Shown here one piece after another: positions 47,945 to 57,565 of a stretch of DNA of 64,000 nt. The stretch's first letter is position 1; every line of letters starts with the position of its first letter. Below the pieces are notes generated by a model. It did no database searches and was not told the DNA's origin. It saw only the letters and a list, made by a program, of their open reading frames with translations. Both the position numbers and the translations under genes were made by a program. The stretch spans positions 1,446,658-1,510,657 of the forward strand of contig NZ_PZJQ01000004.1 of the NCBI RefSeq assembly GCF_003206065.1. The letters run 5' to 3'. This DNA comes from Salinicola halimionae. GTDB lineage: Bacteria > Pseudomonadota > Gammaproteobacteria > Pseudomonadales > Halomonadaceae.

Positions 47945-49471
47945 ATGGCGTCAGCGACAGAGAATCACGTCTACGATCTCATCGTTGTCGGTGGCGGCAT
48001 CAATGGCACCGGAATTGCCAACGATGCCGCTGGCCGAGGCCTTTCCGTGCTGTTGTGCGAACAGGCTGATCTGGCCAGCGCAACCTCTTCAGCCAGCAGC
48101 AAGCTGATCCATGGGGGACTGCGCTATCTCGAACACCGGGAGTTCCGTCTCGTTCGTGAGGCGCTAAAGGAGCGCGAGGTGATGTTGCGAAAGGCACCGC
48201 ACATCGTCTGGCCGCTGCGCTTCATCCTCCCGCATCAACCCCACCTGCGACCCGGCTGGATGATTCGTACCGGACTATTCCTCTACGACCATCTAAGCCA
48301 TCGTGACAGTTTGGCCAATGCCAAGAGTCTTCGGTTTGGCGCAGAAAGCCCGCTGGTCCCATCAATCAAGAAAGGGTTCGAATACTCGGACTGCTGGGTA
48401 GATGATGCCCGGCTGGTGGTGCTGAACGCCCTGCAGGCACAGGAACAAGGAGCGGACATCCGGGTACGCACACGCTGCACCCAGGCTCGGGAAGAGAATG
48501 GTCGGTGGCTGATCAATCTGGAGAATCGGGATACCGGCGAACGTCAGGAGTGCCGTGCCAAGATTCTGGTCAACGCTGCCGGACCATGGGTGGAGTCTTT
48601 CGTCAAAGATAACGCCAAACGTGACTCACGCTACGGCATCCGAATGATTCAGGGCAGTCATCTGATCGTGCCGCGCCTCAATCAAGATGATCGCGCCTAT
48701 ATTCTGCAGAATCAGGACGGACGTATCGTATTCGTGCTGCCTTATCAGCAGCGTTTTAGCCTGATTGGTACCACCGACCGTCGCTATCAGGGCGATCCTT
48801 CGCAGGTCAGCGTCAACGAAGAAGAGATCGACTATCTGCTCGACGTGCTCAACGCGCATTTCGTCAAGCAGCTCAGTCGTGAGGACGTGATCTCGACCTA
48901 CGCAGGCGTTCGTCCGCTGTGCGATGACGAGTCGGAAAATCCGTCGGCCATGACCCGCGACTACACTCTGGATCTCGACAAGAATGGTGCGCCGATGCTG
49001 TCGATTTTTGGTGGCAAGATCACCACCTATCGAAAGCTTGCCGAAGCGGCTCTGCATAAGCTGGAACCGCTTTTACCTCACATGGGCCAGCCCTGGACGG
49101 CCGAGGCACGTCTTCCTGGAGGAGACATCGACTCGCGCGAGGCTTTTATCATGCAGCTGTTGCGCGACTATCCGTTTCTCGGTCGAGAGCGAGCCGAACG
49201 CTTCGCTTCCAGCTACGGCACGCTTTGCCTGAGTTTTCTGAGCGGCAAGAAGAGCCAGGAAGCTCTCGGACAAAATTTTGGCGGGGGCCTCACCCGCGTC
49301 GAAGTCGACTATCTGATCGAACATGAGTGGGCACGGACCAGCGAGGACATTTTGTGGCGGCGCAGCAAGCTGGGGCTACGTTTGTCCCGTGAGGACCAAC
49401 AGGCACTGAAGTGCTACCTCGATCAGCTCCCTGCCATCGTTACGCCGACTCCACTATCTCGAGTCTCCTGA
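47945..49471 (+). CDS. glpD: Aerobic glycerol-3-phosphate dehydrogenase
   Basis: Membrane-associated FAD enzyme that oxidises glycerol 3-phosphate to dihydroxyacetone phosphate and passes electrons to quinone. The 508-residue protein has the FAD-binding GGGINGTGIANDAAGRG and SSKLIHGGLRYLEHREFRLVREAL. Also RIVFVLPYQQRFSLIGTTD and STYAGVRPL, with the C-terminal HEWARTSEDILWRRSKLGL region. A GGGGGA ribosome site precedes the ATG. It follows glpR with its own terminator between them, so it probably has its own GlpR-controlled promoter. Confidence 0.96.
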   Translation: MASATENHVYDLIVVGGGINGTGIANDAAGRGLSVLLCEQADLASATSSASSKLIHGGLRYLEHREFRLVREALKEREVMLRKAPHIVWPLRFILPHQPHLRPGWMIRTGLFLYDHLSHRDSLANAKSLRFGAESPLVPSIKKGFEYSDCWVDDARLVVLNALQAQEQGADIRVRTRCTQAREENGRWLINLENRDTGERQECRAKILVNAAGPWVESFVKDNAKRDSRYGIRMIQGSHLIVPRLNQDDRAYILQNQDGRIVFVLPYQQRFSLIGTTDRRYQGDPSQVSVNEEEIDYLLDVLNAHFVKQLSREDVISTYAGVRPLCDDESENPSAMTRDYTLDLDKNGAPMLSIFGGKITTYRKLAEAALHKLEPLLPHMGQPWTAEARLPGGDIDSREAFIMQLLRDYPFLGRERAERFASSYGTLCLSFLSGKKSQEALGQNFGGGLTRVEVDYLIEHEWARTSEDILWRRSKLGLRLSREDQQALKCYLDQLPAIVTPTPLSRVS

Positions 49472-49606
49472 TGTCCAAAGTCTCCCAAATACAGCCGTAA
49501 CACGAAAAGTAGAGGATCGCCGAGCGCTGGCGTCGACGTAGGGCGAACTCGTTTCTGCTACTCTTGGTTCGGCAAGGTGCCCTATCCCGATACAAGGAAT
49601 GACCCG

Positions 49607-50683
49607 TTGCTGCAGCTCCTGTTTACCTGTCTTGGTTGCCTCGTCTTACTGATCACTCTCGCGCCCTACCTGAGGATCCGACACTGGACTATTCGCAGCT
49701 TCGATTTTCCGCTTTTGCAGATCGCGATCGTTGCTACCGTTCTGGCTCTGGCTCAACTCGCATTCGAACCCAGCACCTGGTGGCACTGGTCCGGCATGGC
49801 CGCCAGTGTGATTGCGGCCGGCATTCAGTGGACGCGGATCTATCCCTGGACGCCCTTGGCTCGATGCACGGTCGTCAAAGCCCAGTCGAGCGAGCCGGAT
49901 CGCGAGCTCAAACTGCTCGTTTCCAACGTGCTGACGCCAAATCGGCAAGCCGACAAGCTGATCGCCCATGTCAAACGGCACCAGCCCGATATGCTGCTGA
50001 CGCTGGAGTCCGATCAATGGTGGGGCGATCAGCTGGATGCCGCCATTGGCGAGATGATGCCGGAAGCCGTCCGTATTCCACTGGATAACCTGTATGGCAT
50101 GCACTTGTACTCTCGCGTTCCGCTAGAGGATGTCGAGGTCAAGTGGCTGATTCAGGATGACATCCCCTCGATTCATACCTGGGTAAGACTGGCCAGCGGC
50201 CAGCGCGTCCGTTTCCACGCACTGCACCCACGTCCACCTTCGCCATCGGAGAGCGACGAATCGCTATGGCGGGACGCCGAACTGATGTTGGTCGGCGAAG
50301 CTATCGCCAAGAAAAAACTGCCAACCATCGTGGCCGGGGACCTCAATGACGTGGCGTGGTCGCCGACGACCAAACTGTTCTGCAAGATCAGTGGCATGCT
50401 CGATCTGCGACGTGGCCGCGGGCAGTACAGCACCTTTCACGCCAAGTACCCGATGCTGCGCTGGCCTCTCGACCATGTCTTCGTCACAGAGCATTTCACG
50501 TTGGTGCATATGCAGCGGCTGTCTGAGGTGGGATCCGATCATTTTCCGATTCTGGTCACGCTTTCTCATGACCCCTCTCGCTCCGGTGAAAATGAACCCG
50601 AAAGCGCCGATACCGAGGAACGGGAAGATGCCGAGGAGACCATCGAAGAAGCGCAGGAGCGTCAAGGCGAGGCGCCGGTGTAG
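49607..50683 (+). CDS. Endonuclease/exonuclease/phosphatase-family membrane protein
   Basis: A 358-residue protein of unknown substrate. The first 75 residues form two or three membrane helices (LLFTCLGCLVLLITLAPYL, LLQIAIVATVLALAQLAF, MAASVIAAGIQW). An EEP domain then spans about 90-325: LLVSNVLTPNRQADKLIAHV (Asn ligand), LLTLESDQWWG (Glu), VAGDLNDVAWSPTTKLF and the terminal GSDHFPIL. The tail (about 330-358) is strongly acidic. I choose TTG 49607, eight bases after AAGGA; GTG 49577 in frame is the alternative. Family members act on DNA, RNA, phosphoinositides or phosphodiesters, so the target cannot be stated. Confidence 0.82.
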   Translation: MLQLLFTCLGCLVLLITLAPYLRIRHWTIRSFDFPLLQIAIVATVLALAQLAFEPSTWWHWSGMAASVIAAGIQWTRIYPWTPLARCTVVKAQSSEPDRELKLLVSNVLTPNRQADKLIAHVKRHQPDMLLTLESDQWWGDQLDAAIGEMMPEAVRIPLDNLYGMHLYSRVPLEDVEVKWLIQDDIPSIHTWVRLASGQRVRFHALHPRPPSPSESDESLWRDAELMLVGEAIAKKKLPTIVAGDLNDVAWSPTTKLFCKISGMLDLRRGRGQYSTFHAKYPMLRWPLDHVFVTEHFTLVHMQRLSEVGSDHFPILVTLSHDPSRSGENEPESADTEEREDAEETIEEAQERQGEAPV

Positions 50684-50713
50684 AAACTCGTTCGACCCGA
50701 GACGCCTCTAATC

Positions 50714-50745
50714 AAAACGCCACCCGACCGGGTGGCGTTTTTTTT
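50714..50745. terminator. Bidirectional terminator between the EEP and fumC genes
   Basis: AACGCCACCC/GGGTGGCGTT hairpin with a four-base loop, followed by eight T on the plus strand; A-rich flank on the other side fits use by convergent fumC too. Confidence 0.85.
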
Positions 50746-50788
50746 CGGGTCGCGGAGCGACAAAACCATCCGGCAGAAAAGCCTGGCT

Positions 50789-52168
50789 TTACTCCGGGAT
50801 ACCGCCTTGGGTCAGCTTGGTCGGATCAAGCAACCGCTCAAGTTCCTGGCGGGAAAGGTCGGTCTCTTCTTCGGCCACCTCGATAATCGGTCTTCCCCCC
50901 TGATAGGCCTTCTTGGCCACTGCCGCGGCGGCGTTATAGCCAATCACCGAGTTGAGTGCCGTCACCAGAATCGGATTCCTGGACAGCGGCGCCTCGATGT
51001 TGTCACGGCGAACCTTGAAAGTGGCAATGGCTCGATCCGCCAGCAGCCGACTGACGTTAGTGAGCAGGGTGATGGAGTCCAGCACATTGTGAGCGATCAT
51101 CGGGAGCATAACGTTGAGCTGAAAGTTCCCGCTCTGTCCGCCCACGGTAACCGCCGCATCGTTGCCGATCACTTGAGCGGCGACCTGAGCAGCCGACTCG
51201 GGAATGACCGGATTCACCTTGCCCGGCATGATCGAACTTCCCGGCTGCAACGCCTCGAGCTCGATCTCGCCCAGCCCAGCCAGAGGCCCGGAGTTCATCC
51301 AGCGCAAGTCGTTGGCGATCTTCATCACGGCAACGGCATAGGTCTTGAGATGGCCCGAAAGCTCCACCGCCGCGTCCTGGGAGGCCAAGCTGGCGAAGAA
51401 ACTGTCGTTGGGGCGAAATTCGAGATGCGTGTCGTTGGCCAGACCCTGGGCGACTTTCACCGCGAAATCGGGATGCGCATTGACGCCCGTCCCCACCGCA
51501 GTGCCCCCCAAGGCCAAGCGAGTCATTCGTTTCAAGCCATCCTCGAAGCGCTCGGCCGCCTGACCGATCTGGCTGGACCAGCCGCCCAGTTCCTGACTAA
51601 GCCGGACCGGCATCGCATCCATCAAGTGGGTACGCCCCGTCTTGACCACGTCATCGACGGCAGCCGCCTTGTCGTCGATGGTCGAACGCAGATGCTCGAG
51701 AGCCGGCAACAGGCGCTCGTTGACCTCGATCGCCGCCGCCAGATGAATGGCGGTGGGGATCACATCGTTGCTCGACTGGCCCATGTTGACGTGATCGTTA
51801 GGCCCCACCTCGAGTCCGTCACCACTCGCGAGGTGCGAGATCACCTCGTTGACGTTCATGTTGGTCGAGGTACCTGATCCCGTCTGAAAGACATCGATCG
51901 GAAATTGCCCCGAATGCTTGCCCGCGATGATCTCGTCGGCCGCCGCGACGATAGCCCTGGCGCGGTCTTCATCGAGCAGGCCCAATTCCAGATTGACCTC
52001 GGCGGCCACTCGCTTGATGCGCGCCACGGCAGCGATGAAAGCGGGCGGCAACGGCCGGCCGCTGATGGGAAAATTATTGACGGCACGCTGCGTTTGAGCA
52101 CCGTAGAGCGCGCTTTCTGGGACGTCCAGCTCGCCCATGCTGTCGCGCTCGACTCGTGTCTGAGACAT
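50789..52168 (-). CDS. fumC: Class II fumarate hydratase
   Basis: Iron-independent fumarase of the TCA cycle. The 459 residues include the family signature GSSIMPGKVNPVIPE, GSGTSTNMNVNEVI near residue 100, NDHVNMGQSSNDVIPTA and the TGRTHLMDAMPVRLSQE substrate loop. Length matches E. coli FumC. Transcribed alone, convergent with the EEP gene. As an oxidation-resistant fumarase it may serve under iron limitation or oxidative stress, as in other bacteria. Confidence 0.96.
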   Translation of the reverse strand: MSQTRVERDSMGELDVPESALYGAQTQRAVNNFPISGRPLPPAFIAAVARIKRVAAEVNLELGLLDEDRARAIVAAADEIIAGKHSGQFPIDVFQTGSGTSTNMNVNEVISHLASGDGLEVGPNDHVNMGQSSNDVIPTAIHLAAAIEVNERLLPALEHLRSTIDDKAAAVDDVVKTGRTHLMDAMPVRLSQELGGWSSQIGQAAERFEDGLKRMTRLALGGTAVGTGVNAHPDFAVKVAQGLANDTHLEFRPNDSFFASLASQDAAVELSGHLKTYAVAVMKIANDLRWMNSGPLAGLGEIELEALQPGSSIMPGKVNPVIPESAAQVAAQVIGNDAAVTVGGQSGNFQLNVMLPMIAHNVLDSITLLTNVSRLLADRAIATFKVRRDNIEAPLSRNPILVTALNSVIGYNAAAAVAKKAYQGGRPIIEVAEEETDLSRQELERLLDPTKLTQGGIPE

Positions 52169-52200
52169 GACCTTCTCCTATCGATGACGGGTGAAATGCG

Positions 52201-52230
52201 AAAGAGGTAGCCAAAACGTCGGCTACCTCT
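52201..52230 (-). terminator. Possible terminator after the alcohol dehydrogenase gene
   Basis: AAGAGGTAGCC/GGCTACCTCTT stem with an eight-base loop; on the minus strand only three T residues follow, so it may be weak. Confidence 0.5.
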
Positions 52231-52282
52231 TCGAGACTCCTTCAAGACTAGCAGCCGACCCGTAACCTGCCTGATTCGAGAC

Positions 52283-53410
52283 TCAATCGAAATCGATGAT
52301 CTGGCGAATCGCTTCCCCGTTGGCCAGCCGATCGAAGCCGAGATTGATCTCGTCCAATTTCAAACGATGGGTCAGCAAGCGGTCCACCGGCAGGCGACCG
52401 GATTGATAAAGCGCAATGTACTCGGGCACATCGAGCGACGGCACGTGACCGCCAAGATAGGAGCCCTTGAGGGTGCGCTCCTCGGCCACCATTCGCGTCG
52501 GGCTCACGGCGAATCTAACGTCGGGATGAGGCAGCCCGGAGGTCACGGTCGTGCCGCCTCGCCCTGTCGACTCGTAGGCAAATTCCAGCGCGCTGGCGAC
52601 CCCCGCGAACTCGGCTGCAATGTCCACACCGCCGCCGCTGATATCGCGAACCTGCTCGACGGCATTCGGGTCGCCACTGTTGACGATGTGCGTGGCACCC
52701 ATTGCCTTGGCAGTTTCCAGTTTGTCCGGTGCGATATCCGCCGCGATGACCTGGCGCGCACCGCCGCCGACGGCGCCCATCACGGCCGCCAGACCGACGC
52801 CCCCGAGTCCGACGACCAGCACCGACTGGCCCAGCCTTAGCCCCGCAGTGTGCACGAGCGCACCGACGCCCGTCAGCACGGCACATCCGAACAGCGCCGC
52901 GATATGAAACGGTAATTCGGGATCGATCTTGGTCAGGGAGCGGCGCGAGGCCACAGCGTACTCGGCGAACCCGGAAACGCCGATGTGGTGATAGATCTTC
53001 TCTCCGCCCTTATGCAGGCGCATCCCGCCACCCAGCAGATGACCCGCGACGTTGGCCGCCGCACCGGGACGACACAGCGCCGCACGGCCCGACAGACAGG
53101 AGATACAGCCACCGCAACTGGGTGCGAACGAGAACACCACATGATCGCCAGGGGCAAGATCGGTAACCCCCTCGCCGACTTCCGCCACCTCGCCAGCGGC
53201 TTCGTGCCCCAGCACCATGGGCAAGGGGCGAGGACGATCCCCGTTGATCGTCGACAGATCCGAATGACATAGGCCGGCGGCGCGCATCTTGACCAGTACC
53301 TCGCCCGGACCCGGCCCATCCAGTTCGACCTCCTCGATCGACATCGGCAGCGATTCCCGATACGGGCGAGACTTCTTCATTTCATGAATCACGGCAGCAC
53401 GAATTTTCAC
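52283..53410 (-). CDS. Zinc-dependent alcohol dehydrogenase (MDR family)
   Basis: A 375-residue medium-chain dehydrogenase using NAD(P). Catalytic zinc ligands lie in RAAGLCHSDLSTI and LGHEAAGEV; structural zinc cysteines are in SCGGCISCLSGRAALC. The nucleotide fold has VLVVGLGGVGLAAVMGAV. GTG 53410 is chosen because AGGAGGTG lies directly before it and the protein then begins KIRAAVIHEM; upstream in-frame sequence is unrelated. Substrate cannot be told from sequence. Divergent from the YjbQ gene. Confidence 0.88.
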   Translation of the reverse strand: MKIRAAVIHEMKKSRPYRESLPMSIEEVELDGPGPGEVLVKMRAAGLCHSDLSTINGDRPRPLPMVLGHEAAGEVAEVGEGVTDLAPGDHVVFSFAPSCGGCISCLSGRAALCRPGAAANVAGHLLGGGMRLHKGGEKIYHHIGVSGFAEYAVASRRSLTKIDPELPFHIAALFGCAVLTGVGALVHTAGLRLGQSVLVVGLGGVGLAAVMGAVGGGARQVIAADIAPDKLETAKAMGATHIVNSGDPNAVEQVRDISGGGVDIAAEFAGVASALEFAYESTGRGGTTVTSGLPHPDVRFAVSPTRMVAEERTLKGSYLGGHVPSLDVPEYIALYQSGRLPVDRLLTHRLKLDEINLGFDRLANGEAIRQIIDFD

Positions 53411-53598
53411 GAACACCTCCTGATTGCAAAACGCTTGGGCGAGCCCCGACTTCCCGGCAACGATCAGCCTAAGCGCAAACGCCGCTACGGGTACTGCGAC
53501 TTTGGTCTTTAAAACTCGAAGCCCCATGAAAAGACATGATTATCACGATCCTCTAGGATGAATCGTCTGACGTCCTGCTCACGAAGGAGACAATCATC

Positions 53599-54018
53599 AT
53601 GTGGCAGCGCCACCAGTTTTCGCTCAAAGTACGGTCACGCGGATTTCATCTTGTCACTGATGACATCCTTACAGCACTTCCAGATCTATATCGCATCCAG
53701 ACCGGTCTCTTGCATCTACAGCTGATGCACACCTCGGCCTCGCTGACCCTGAACGAGAACGCCGACCCGGACGTCCGGCATGACATGGAGCTGTTCGCCA
53801 GCAAACTGGCGCCCGAAAATCTGTCCGGTATGCGGCACACGCTCGAAGGCCCCGACGACATGCCAGCTCACGTGTTAGCCAGCCTGTTCGGCACCGAGCT
53901 GACCGTTGCCATCGACAACGGCCGCCTTCTCACCGGCACCTGGCAAGGCATCTGGCTGGGGGAACATCGCCAAAACGGCGGTGCCCGAAAGATCACCGCC
54001 ACATTGATGGGCGAATGA
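53599..54018 (+). CDS. YjbQ/UPF0047 family protein
   Basis: A 139-residue protein of the YjbQ family, some members of which have thiamine-phosphate synthase activity in assays; the physiological role is unsettled. It shows LLHLQLMHTSASLTLNENADPDVRHDMELF, with conserved histidine and aspartate residues, then EGPDDMPAHVLASLFGTELT and GTWQGIWLGEHR. Strong AAGGAG ribosome site. Convergent with the dehydratase gene. It has the full family length. Confidence 0.9.
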   Translation: MWQRHQFSLKVRSRGFHLVTDDILTALPDLYRIQTGLLHLQLMHTSASLTLNENADPDVRHDMELFASKLAPENLSGMRHTLEGPDDMPAHVLASLFGTELTVAIDNGRLLTGTWQGIWLGEHRQNGGARKITATLMGE

Positions 54019-54053
54019 CGAACGTCTCTGGCTGACGTCGTCTCGCTGTCACC

Positions 54054-55862
54054 TCAGTGAGAGTGGCGCGGTACCTCGGCGCCCCGGCATCCACGCAGGA
54101 AGTCGAAGTCGCACCCCTCATCGGCCTGCAACACGCGCTCGATATAAAGCTGTCGATAGCCACCGGTGCTGGCAATCTGGTTCGATGCCGCCATCGGATC
54201 GACCTCGGCCAGACGCCGGGCGATCTCGGCATCATCGACTTCCAGATCGAGCGAACCGCTGCCGCAGTCGAGCGAGATCCAGTCGCCATTGTGAACCGCG
54301 GCCAAAGGACCGCCGGCTGCCGCTTCCGGCGCCACGTGCAATACCACCGTGCCATAGGCGGTGCCACTCATGCGGGCATCCGAGATCCGCACCATGTCGG
54401 TGATCCCCTGCTCGAGGATTTTCGGCGGCAGACCCATGTTGCCGACTTCGGCCATACCGTGATAGCCACGGGGTCCGCAGTGTTTCAATACCAGAATATC
54501 GTTGGCTTCGACCTCGAGTTCGGGATCGTTGATCCGCGCCTTGTAGTCGTCGAAATTCTCGAATACCACGGCCCGGCCACGATGTTTCATCAGCTCGGGG
54601 CTAGCGGCTGATGGCTTGAGAACCGCACCATTGGGCGCCAGGTTGCCCCGCAGGATGCAGATGCCACCATCTTCGCGCAGCGGGTTATCCAGCGGTCGAA
54701 TCACCTCGTCATTGTAGTGCGGCGCGTTCTGCACGTTTTCCCATATCGTTCTGCCGTTGGCGGTCAACGCATCCTTGTGCGGCAAACGATCGGCCTCACC
54801 CAGCCGACGCAGCACGGCCGGCAGACCGCCGGCATAATAGAACTCTTCCATCAAGAAGCGCCCGGAAGGCTGCAGATCGACGATGGTCGGCGTGCCCCGG
54901 CCAACGCGAGTCCAGTCATCCAGTGGCAGGTCGACACCGATACGCCCGGCGATCGCCTTCAGGTGGATGACCGCGTTGGTCGAGCCGCCGATAGCGGCGT
55001 TGGTGCGAATCGCATTTTCGAACGCTTCGCGAGTCAGAATTTTCGACAGTTTGAGATCTTCATCGACCATCTCGACGATTCGGTTGCCGGAGAGGTGCGC
55101 GAGGACATAGCGACGGGAATCCACCGCCGGAATCGCCGCGTTGTGCGGCAGGGAAACCCCCAGCGACTCCGCCATGCAAGCCATGGTCGATGCCGTACCC
55201 ATGGTGTTACAAGTGCCGGCAGAGCGCGACATGCCAGCCTCGGCAGCCATGAAGTCATGGATCGATATCTTGCCGGCCTTGACCTCTTCGGAGAGCTTCC
55301 ACACCACGGTACCCGAGCCGATATCCTTGCCCTCGTGCTTTCCATTGAGCATCGGTCCACCGGTCACCACGAGCGTGGGAATATCACAGCTCGCAGCCCC
55401 CATCAGCAGCGCCGGCGTGGTCTTGTCACAGCCGACCAGCAGCACCACGGCATCCATCGGATTACCGCGGATGGCTTCCTCGACATCCATGCTGGCGAGA
55501 TTGCGGGTAAACATCGCCGTCGGACGTAGATTGGACTCACCGTTAGAGAACACCGGGAATTCCACCGGATAGCCACCGGCCTCGAGCACGCCCTTCTTGA
55601 CGTGTTCGGCGAGCTTGCGGAAGTGCGCGTTGCAAGGCGTCAACTCCGACCAGGTATTGCAGATACCAATGATCGGCTTGCCCTGGAACTCGTGATCCGG
55701 AATGCCCTGGTTCTTCATCCAGCTGCGATACATGAAACCGTTCTTGTCTGCGGTACCGAACCACTGGGCGGAACGCAGCTGGCGTTTTTTCTGGGGCTCA
55801 GATTCTTGAGGCCCGGCTTTTTGGGGCTCAGGTTTTTGCGACTTGTCCGATGAATCACTCAT
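54054..55862 (-). CDS. IlvD/Edd-family dehydratase, probably L-arabonate dehydratase
   Basis: Predicted to convert L-arabonate to 2-keto-3-deoxy-L-arabonate in the oxidative arabinose pathway. The 602 residues closely resemble the Rhizobium L-arabonate dehydratase: GKPIIGICNTWSELTPCNAHF, LVGCDKTTPALLMGAA, SAGTCNTMGTASTMACM (cluster cysteines C in ITPC, GCD and GTC), ISDARMSGTAYGTV. A proline/glutamine/lysine-rich tail of about 28 residues precedes the conserved part. Cassette context (araFGH, aldose epimerase) supports arabonate over xylonate or galactonate, but this is inference. Last gene in a minus-strand cluster. Confidence 0.85.
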   Translation of the reverse strand: MSDSSDKSQKPEPQKAGPQESEPQKKRQLRSAQWFGTADKNGFMYRSWMKNQGIPDHEFQGKPIIGICNTWSELTPCNAHFRKLAEHVKKGVLEAGGYPVEFPVFSNGESNLRPTAMFTRNLASMDVEEAIRGNPMDAVVLLVGCDKTTPALLMGAASCDIPTLVVTGGPMLNGKHEGKDIGSGTVVWKLSEEVKAGKISIHDFMAAEAGMSRSAGTCNTMGTASTMACMAESLGVSLPHNAAIPAVDSRRYVLAHLSGNRIVEMVDEDLKLSKILTREAFENAIRTNAAIGGSTNAVIHLKAIAGRIGVDLPLDDWTRVGRGTPTIVDLQPSGRFLMEEFYYAGGLPAVLRRLGEADRLPHKDALTANGRTIWENVQNAPHYNDEVIRPLDNPLREDGGICILRGNLAPNGAVLKPSAASPELMKHRGRAVVFENFDDYKARINDPELEVEANDILVLKHCGPRGYHGMAEVGNMGLPPKILEQGITDMVRISDARMSGTAYGTVVLHVAPEAAAGGPLAAVHNGDWISLDCGSGSLDLEVDDAEIARRLAEVDPMAASNQIASTGGYRQLYIERVLQADEGCDFDFLRGCRGAEVPRHSH

Positions 55863-55942
55863 CTCTCTCTCCTCGGGCCACCGTCAGTACGGTGGCAATC
55901 ACGGCAGTCATAAAAGGTGTCGATAAAGGGAGCTATCAACAA

Positions 55943-57343
55943 TCACAGCAGGGAAAACACCAGCCACGCCAGGCCAAACGCCATCAGCGAAATACCAATG
56001 GAGATCACGGTCCATGTCTTTAACATGGTCTTGGTATCGACACCGAGAAACCGCCCGACCAGCCAGAAACCGGAGTCGTTGACGTGGGAATAGCCGATGG
56101 CACCGGCAACGATCGCCACGGTGATACATGCCGCCGGTAATCCGGCAAGCGTTGGATCTCCCAGTACCACCGGCGCCATGATCCCGGCCGCCGTGGTTCC
56201 GGCGACCGTGGCCGAACCCTGGGCCACCCGGATCACCGACGCGATCACGTACCCGGCCAGGATGACCGGCAGCCCGAACGCCTGCAGGCTGTCCGCCAGC
56301 GCATCGCCGATACCGCTGGCCGTCAGCACACCGCCGAACATGCCGCCAGCACCGGTGATCAAAATGATGCTGCAGACGGGCGACAATGCCTGTTCGACGA
56401 TCTCGTTGATGGAATCCATCGCCCCGCGCTCACCGCGGCGAATGACGAGAAGCCACATGGCGATGCAAGTGCTGATCAACAATGCGATCGGCGTCTCCCC
56501 GATCACCATCAACGCCGCCACCAGCGGGTTGTCACCATCGATCACACCGCTCTGGCCCAGCGTCGATAGACCTGTATTGAGAAAGATCAACACCAGCGGT
56601 AACAGCAACACCAGCAGAACAGTGCCAAACGCCGGGCGTTTCTCGGGCGGTACTTCTTCGCTATCTCCCCCCATCAAGTTCGGCACCGGCTGGAACGGTG
56701 ACCGACCTGCCAGCATCAGTGACAGCCGGTAACCCATCACATACCAAGTCGGTAGCCCCACCAGTAACGCCACGAACAGCACTTGGCCGATATCGGCGTG
56801 CAGAAATACCGCAGCCGCGACGGGGCCAGGGTGCGGCGGCATCAAGGCATGCATGACCAGAAACGCGCCTGCAGCCGGCAGACCGTAGAGCAGCAACGAC
56901 GCCTTGAGTTCGCGGGCCACCGAGTAGATCACCGGCAGCATGACCACGAAGGCTGCATCCAGAAAAATCGGGAAACCGAACAGCAGACAAGCGATCGACA
57001 GTCCCAATGGCGCTCGCTTGCTGCCGAAGAAGTGAATCAATGTATCGGCCAATACACGCGCCCCGCCCGAGACAGCAACCAGGCGCCCCAACACCGCCCC
57101 GAAGCCGATCAACAGAGCCACATTGCCTAGCGTCTTGCCGAATCCGCCCAATAATGTCGGCAGTAGATCGGCAACCGAGATCCCGGTCGCCAGTGCCGTA
57201 CCGATACTGACGATCACCAGGGCAAAAAAGGGATGCAGCCGCACCCGAATGATCAAAACCAATAGAATCGCGATAGCCGCGGCAGCAATACCCATCAGTC
57301 CCAACGTCGAGAGACCGGTTGCCGCTTGTGTAGTGTCTTGCAT
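55943..57343 (-). CDS. GntP-family sugar acid permease
   Basis: A 466-residue inner-membrane proton symporter of the gluconate permease family. It has 12 or so hydrophobic segments, including LFGFPIFLDAAFVVMLPVIY, AAGAFLVMHALMPPHPGPVAAA, VAQGSATVAGTTAAGIMAP and AIGYSHVNDSGFWLVGRF, all characteristic. Within the arabinose cassette it may import or export L-arabonate or a related sugar acid; gluconate itself is equally possible. It begins after a 220-base gap downstream of araH, where a separate promoter is likely, and is followed closely by the dehydratase. Confidence 0.9.
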   Translation of the reverse strand: MQDTTQAATGLSTLGLMGIAAAAIAILLVLIIRVRLHPFFALVIVSIGTALATGISVADLLPTLLGGFGKTLGNVALLIGFGAVLGRLVAVSGGARVLADTLIHFFGSKRAPLGLSIACLLFGFPIFLDAAFVVMLPVIYSVARELKASLLLYGLPAAGAFLVMHALMPPHPGPVAAAVFLHADIGQVLFVALLVGLPTWYVMGYRLSLMLAGRSPFQPVPNLMGGDSEEVPPEKRPAFGTVLLVLLLPLVLIFLNTGLSTLGQSGVIDGDNPLVAALMVIGETPIALLISTCIAMWLLVIRRGERGAMDSINEIVEQALSPVCSIILITGAGGMFGGVLTASGIGDALADSLQAFGLPVILAGYVIASVIRVAQGSATVAGTTAAGIMAPVVLGDPTLAGLPAACITVAIVAGAIGYSHVNDSGFWLVGRFLGVDTKTMLKTWTVISIGISLMAFGLAWLVFSLL

Positions 57344-57450
57344 GGCGTCCTCCTAACGGCCGCCACGGCTTCAGCTGGGCGTGCTCGCCGTGGGCTACAG
57401 GCACATTAGCGCCACCAATCAATAACCATGAAATGCCAATAGACGATGTA

Positions 57451-57474
57451 TTTGATATCAACATGATTATCAAA
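57451..57474 (-). promoter_or_regulatory. Inverted repeat upstream of the permease-dehydratase pair
   Basis: TTTGAT and ATCAAA arms separated by 12 bases, about 110 bases before the permease start. Could be a LysR or other regulator site; not tested. Confidence 0.3.
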
Positions 57475-57565
57475 AGAGCCGCGCCGAGCGCGAGAACACG
57501 TGTTCGTCATACAAGGCGTTTTTTCAGACTCGACCAAAGTTGCAGGTTTTTGTTAGGCGGCCCTG

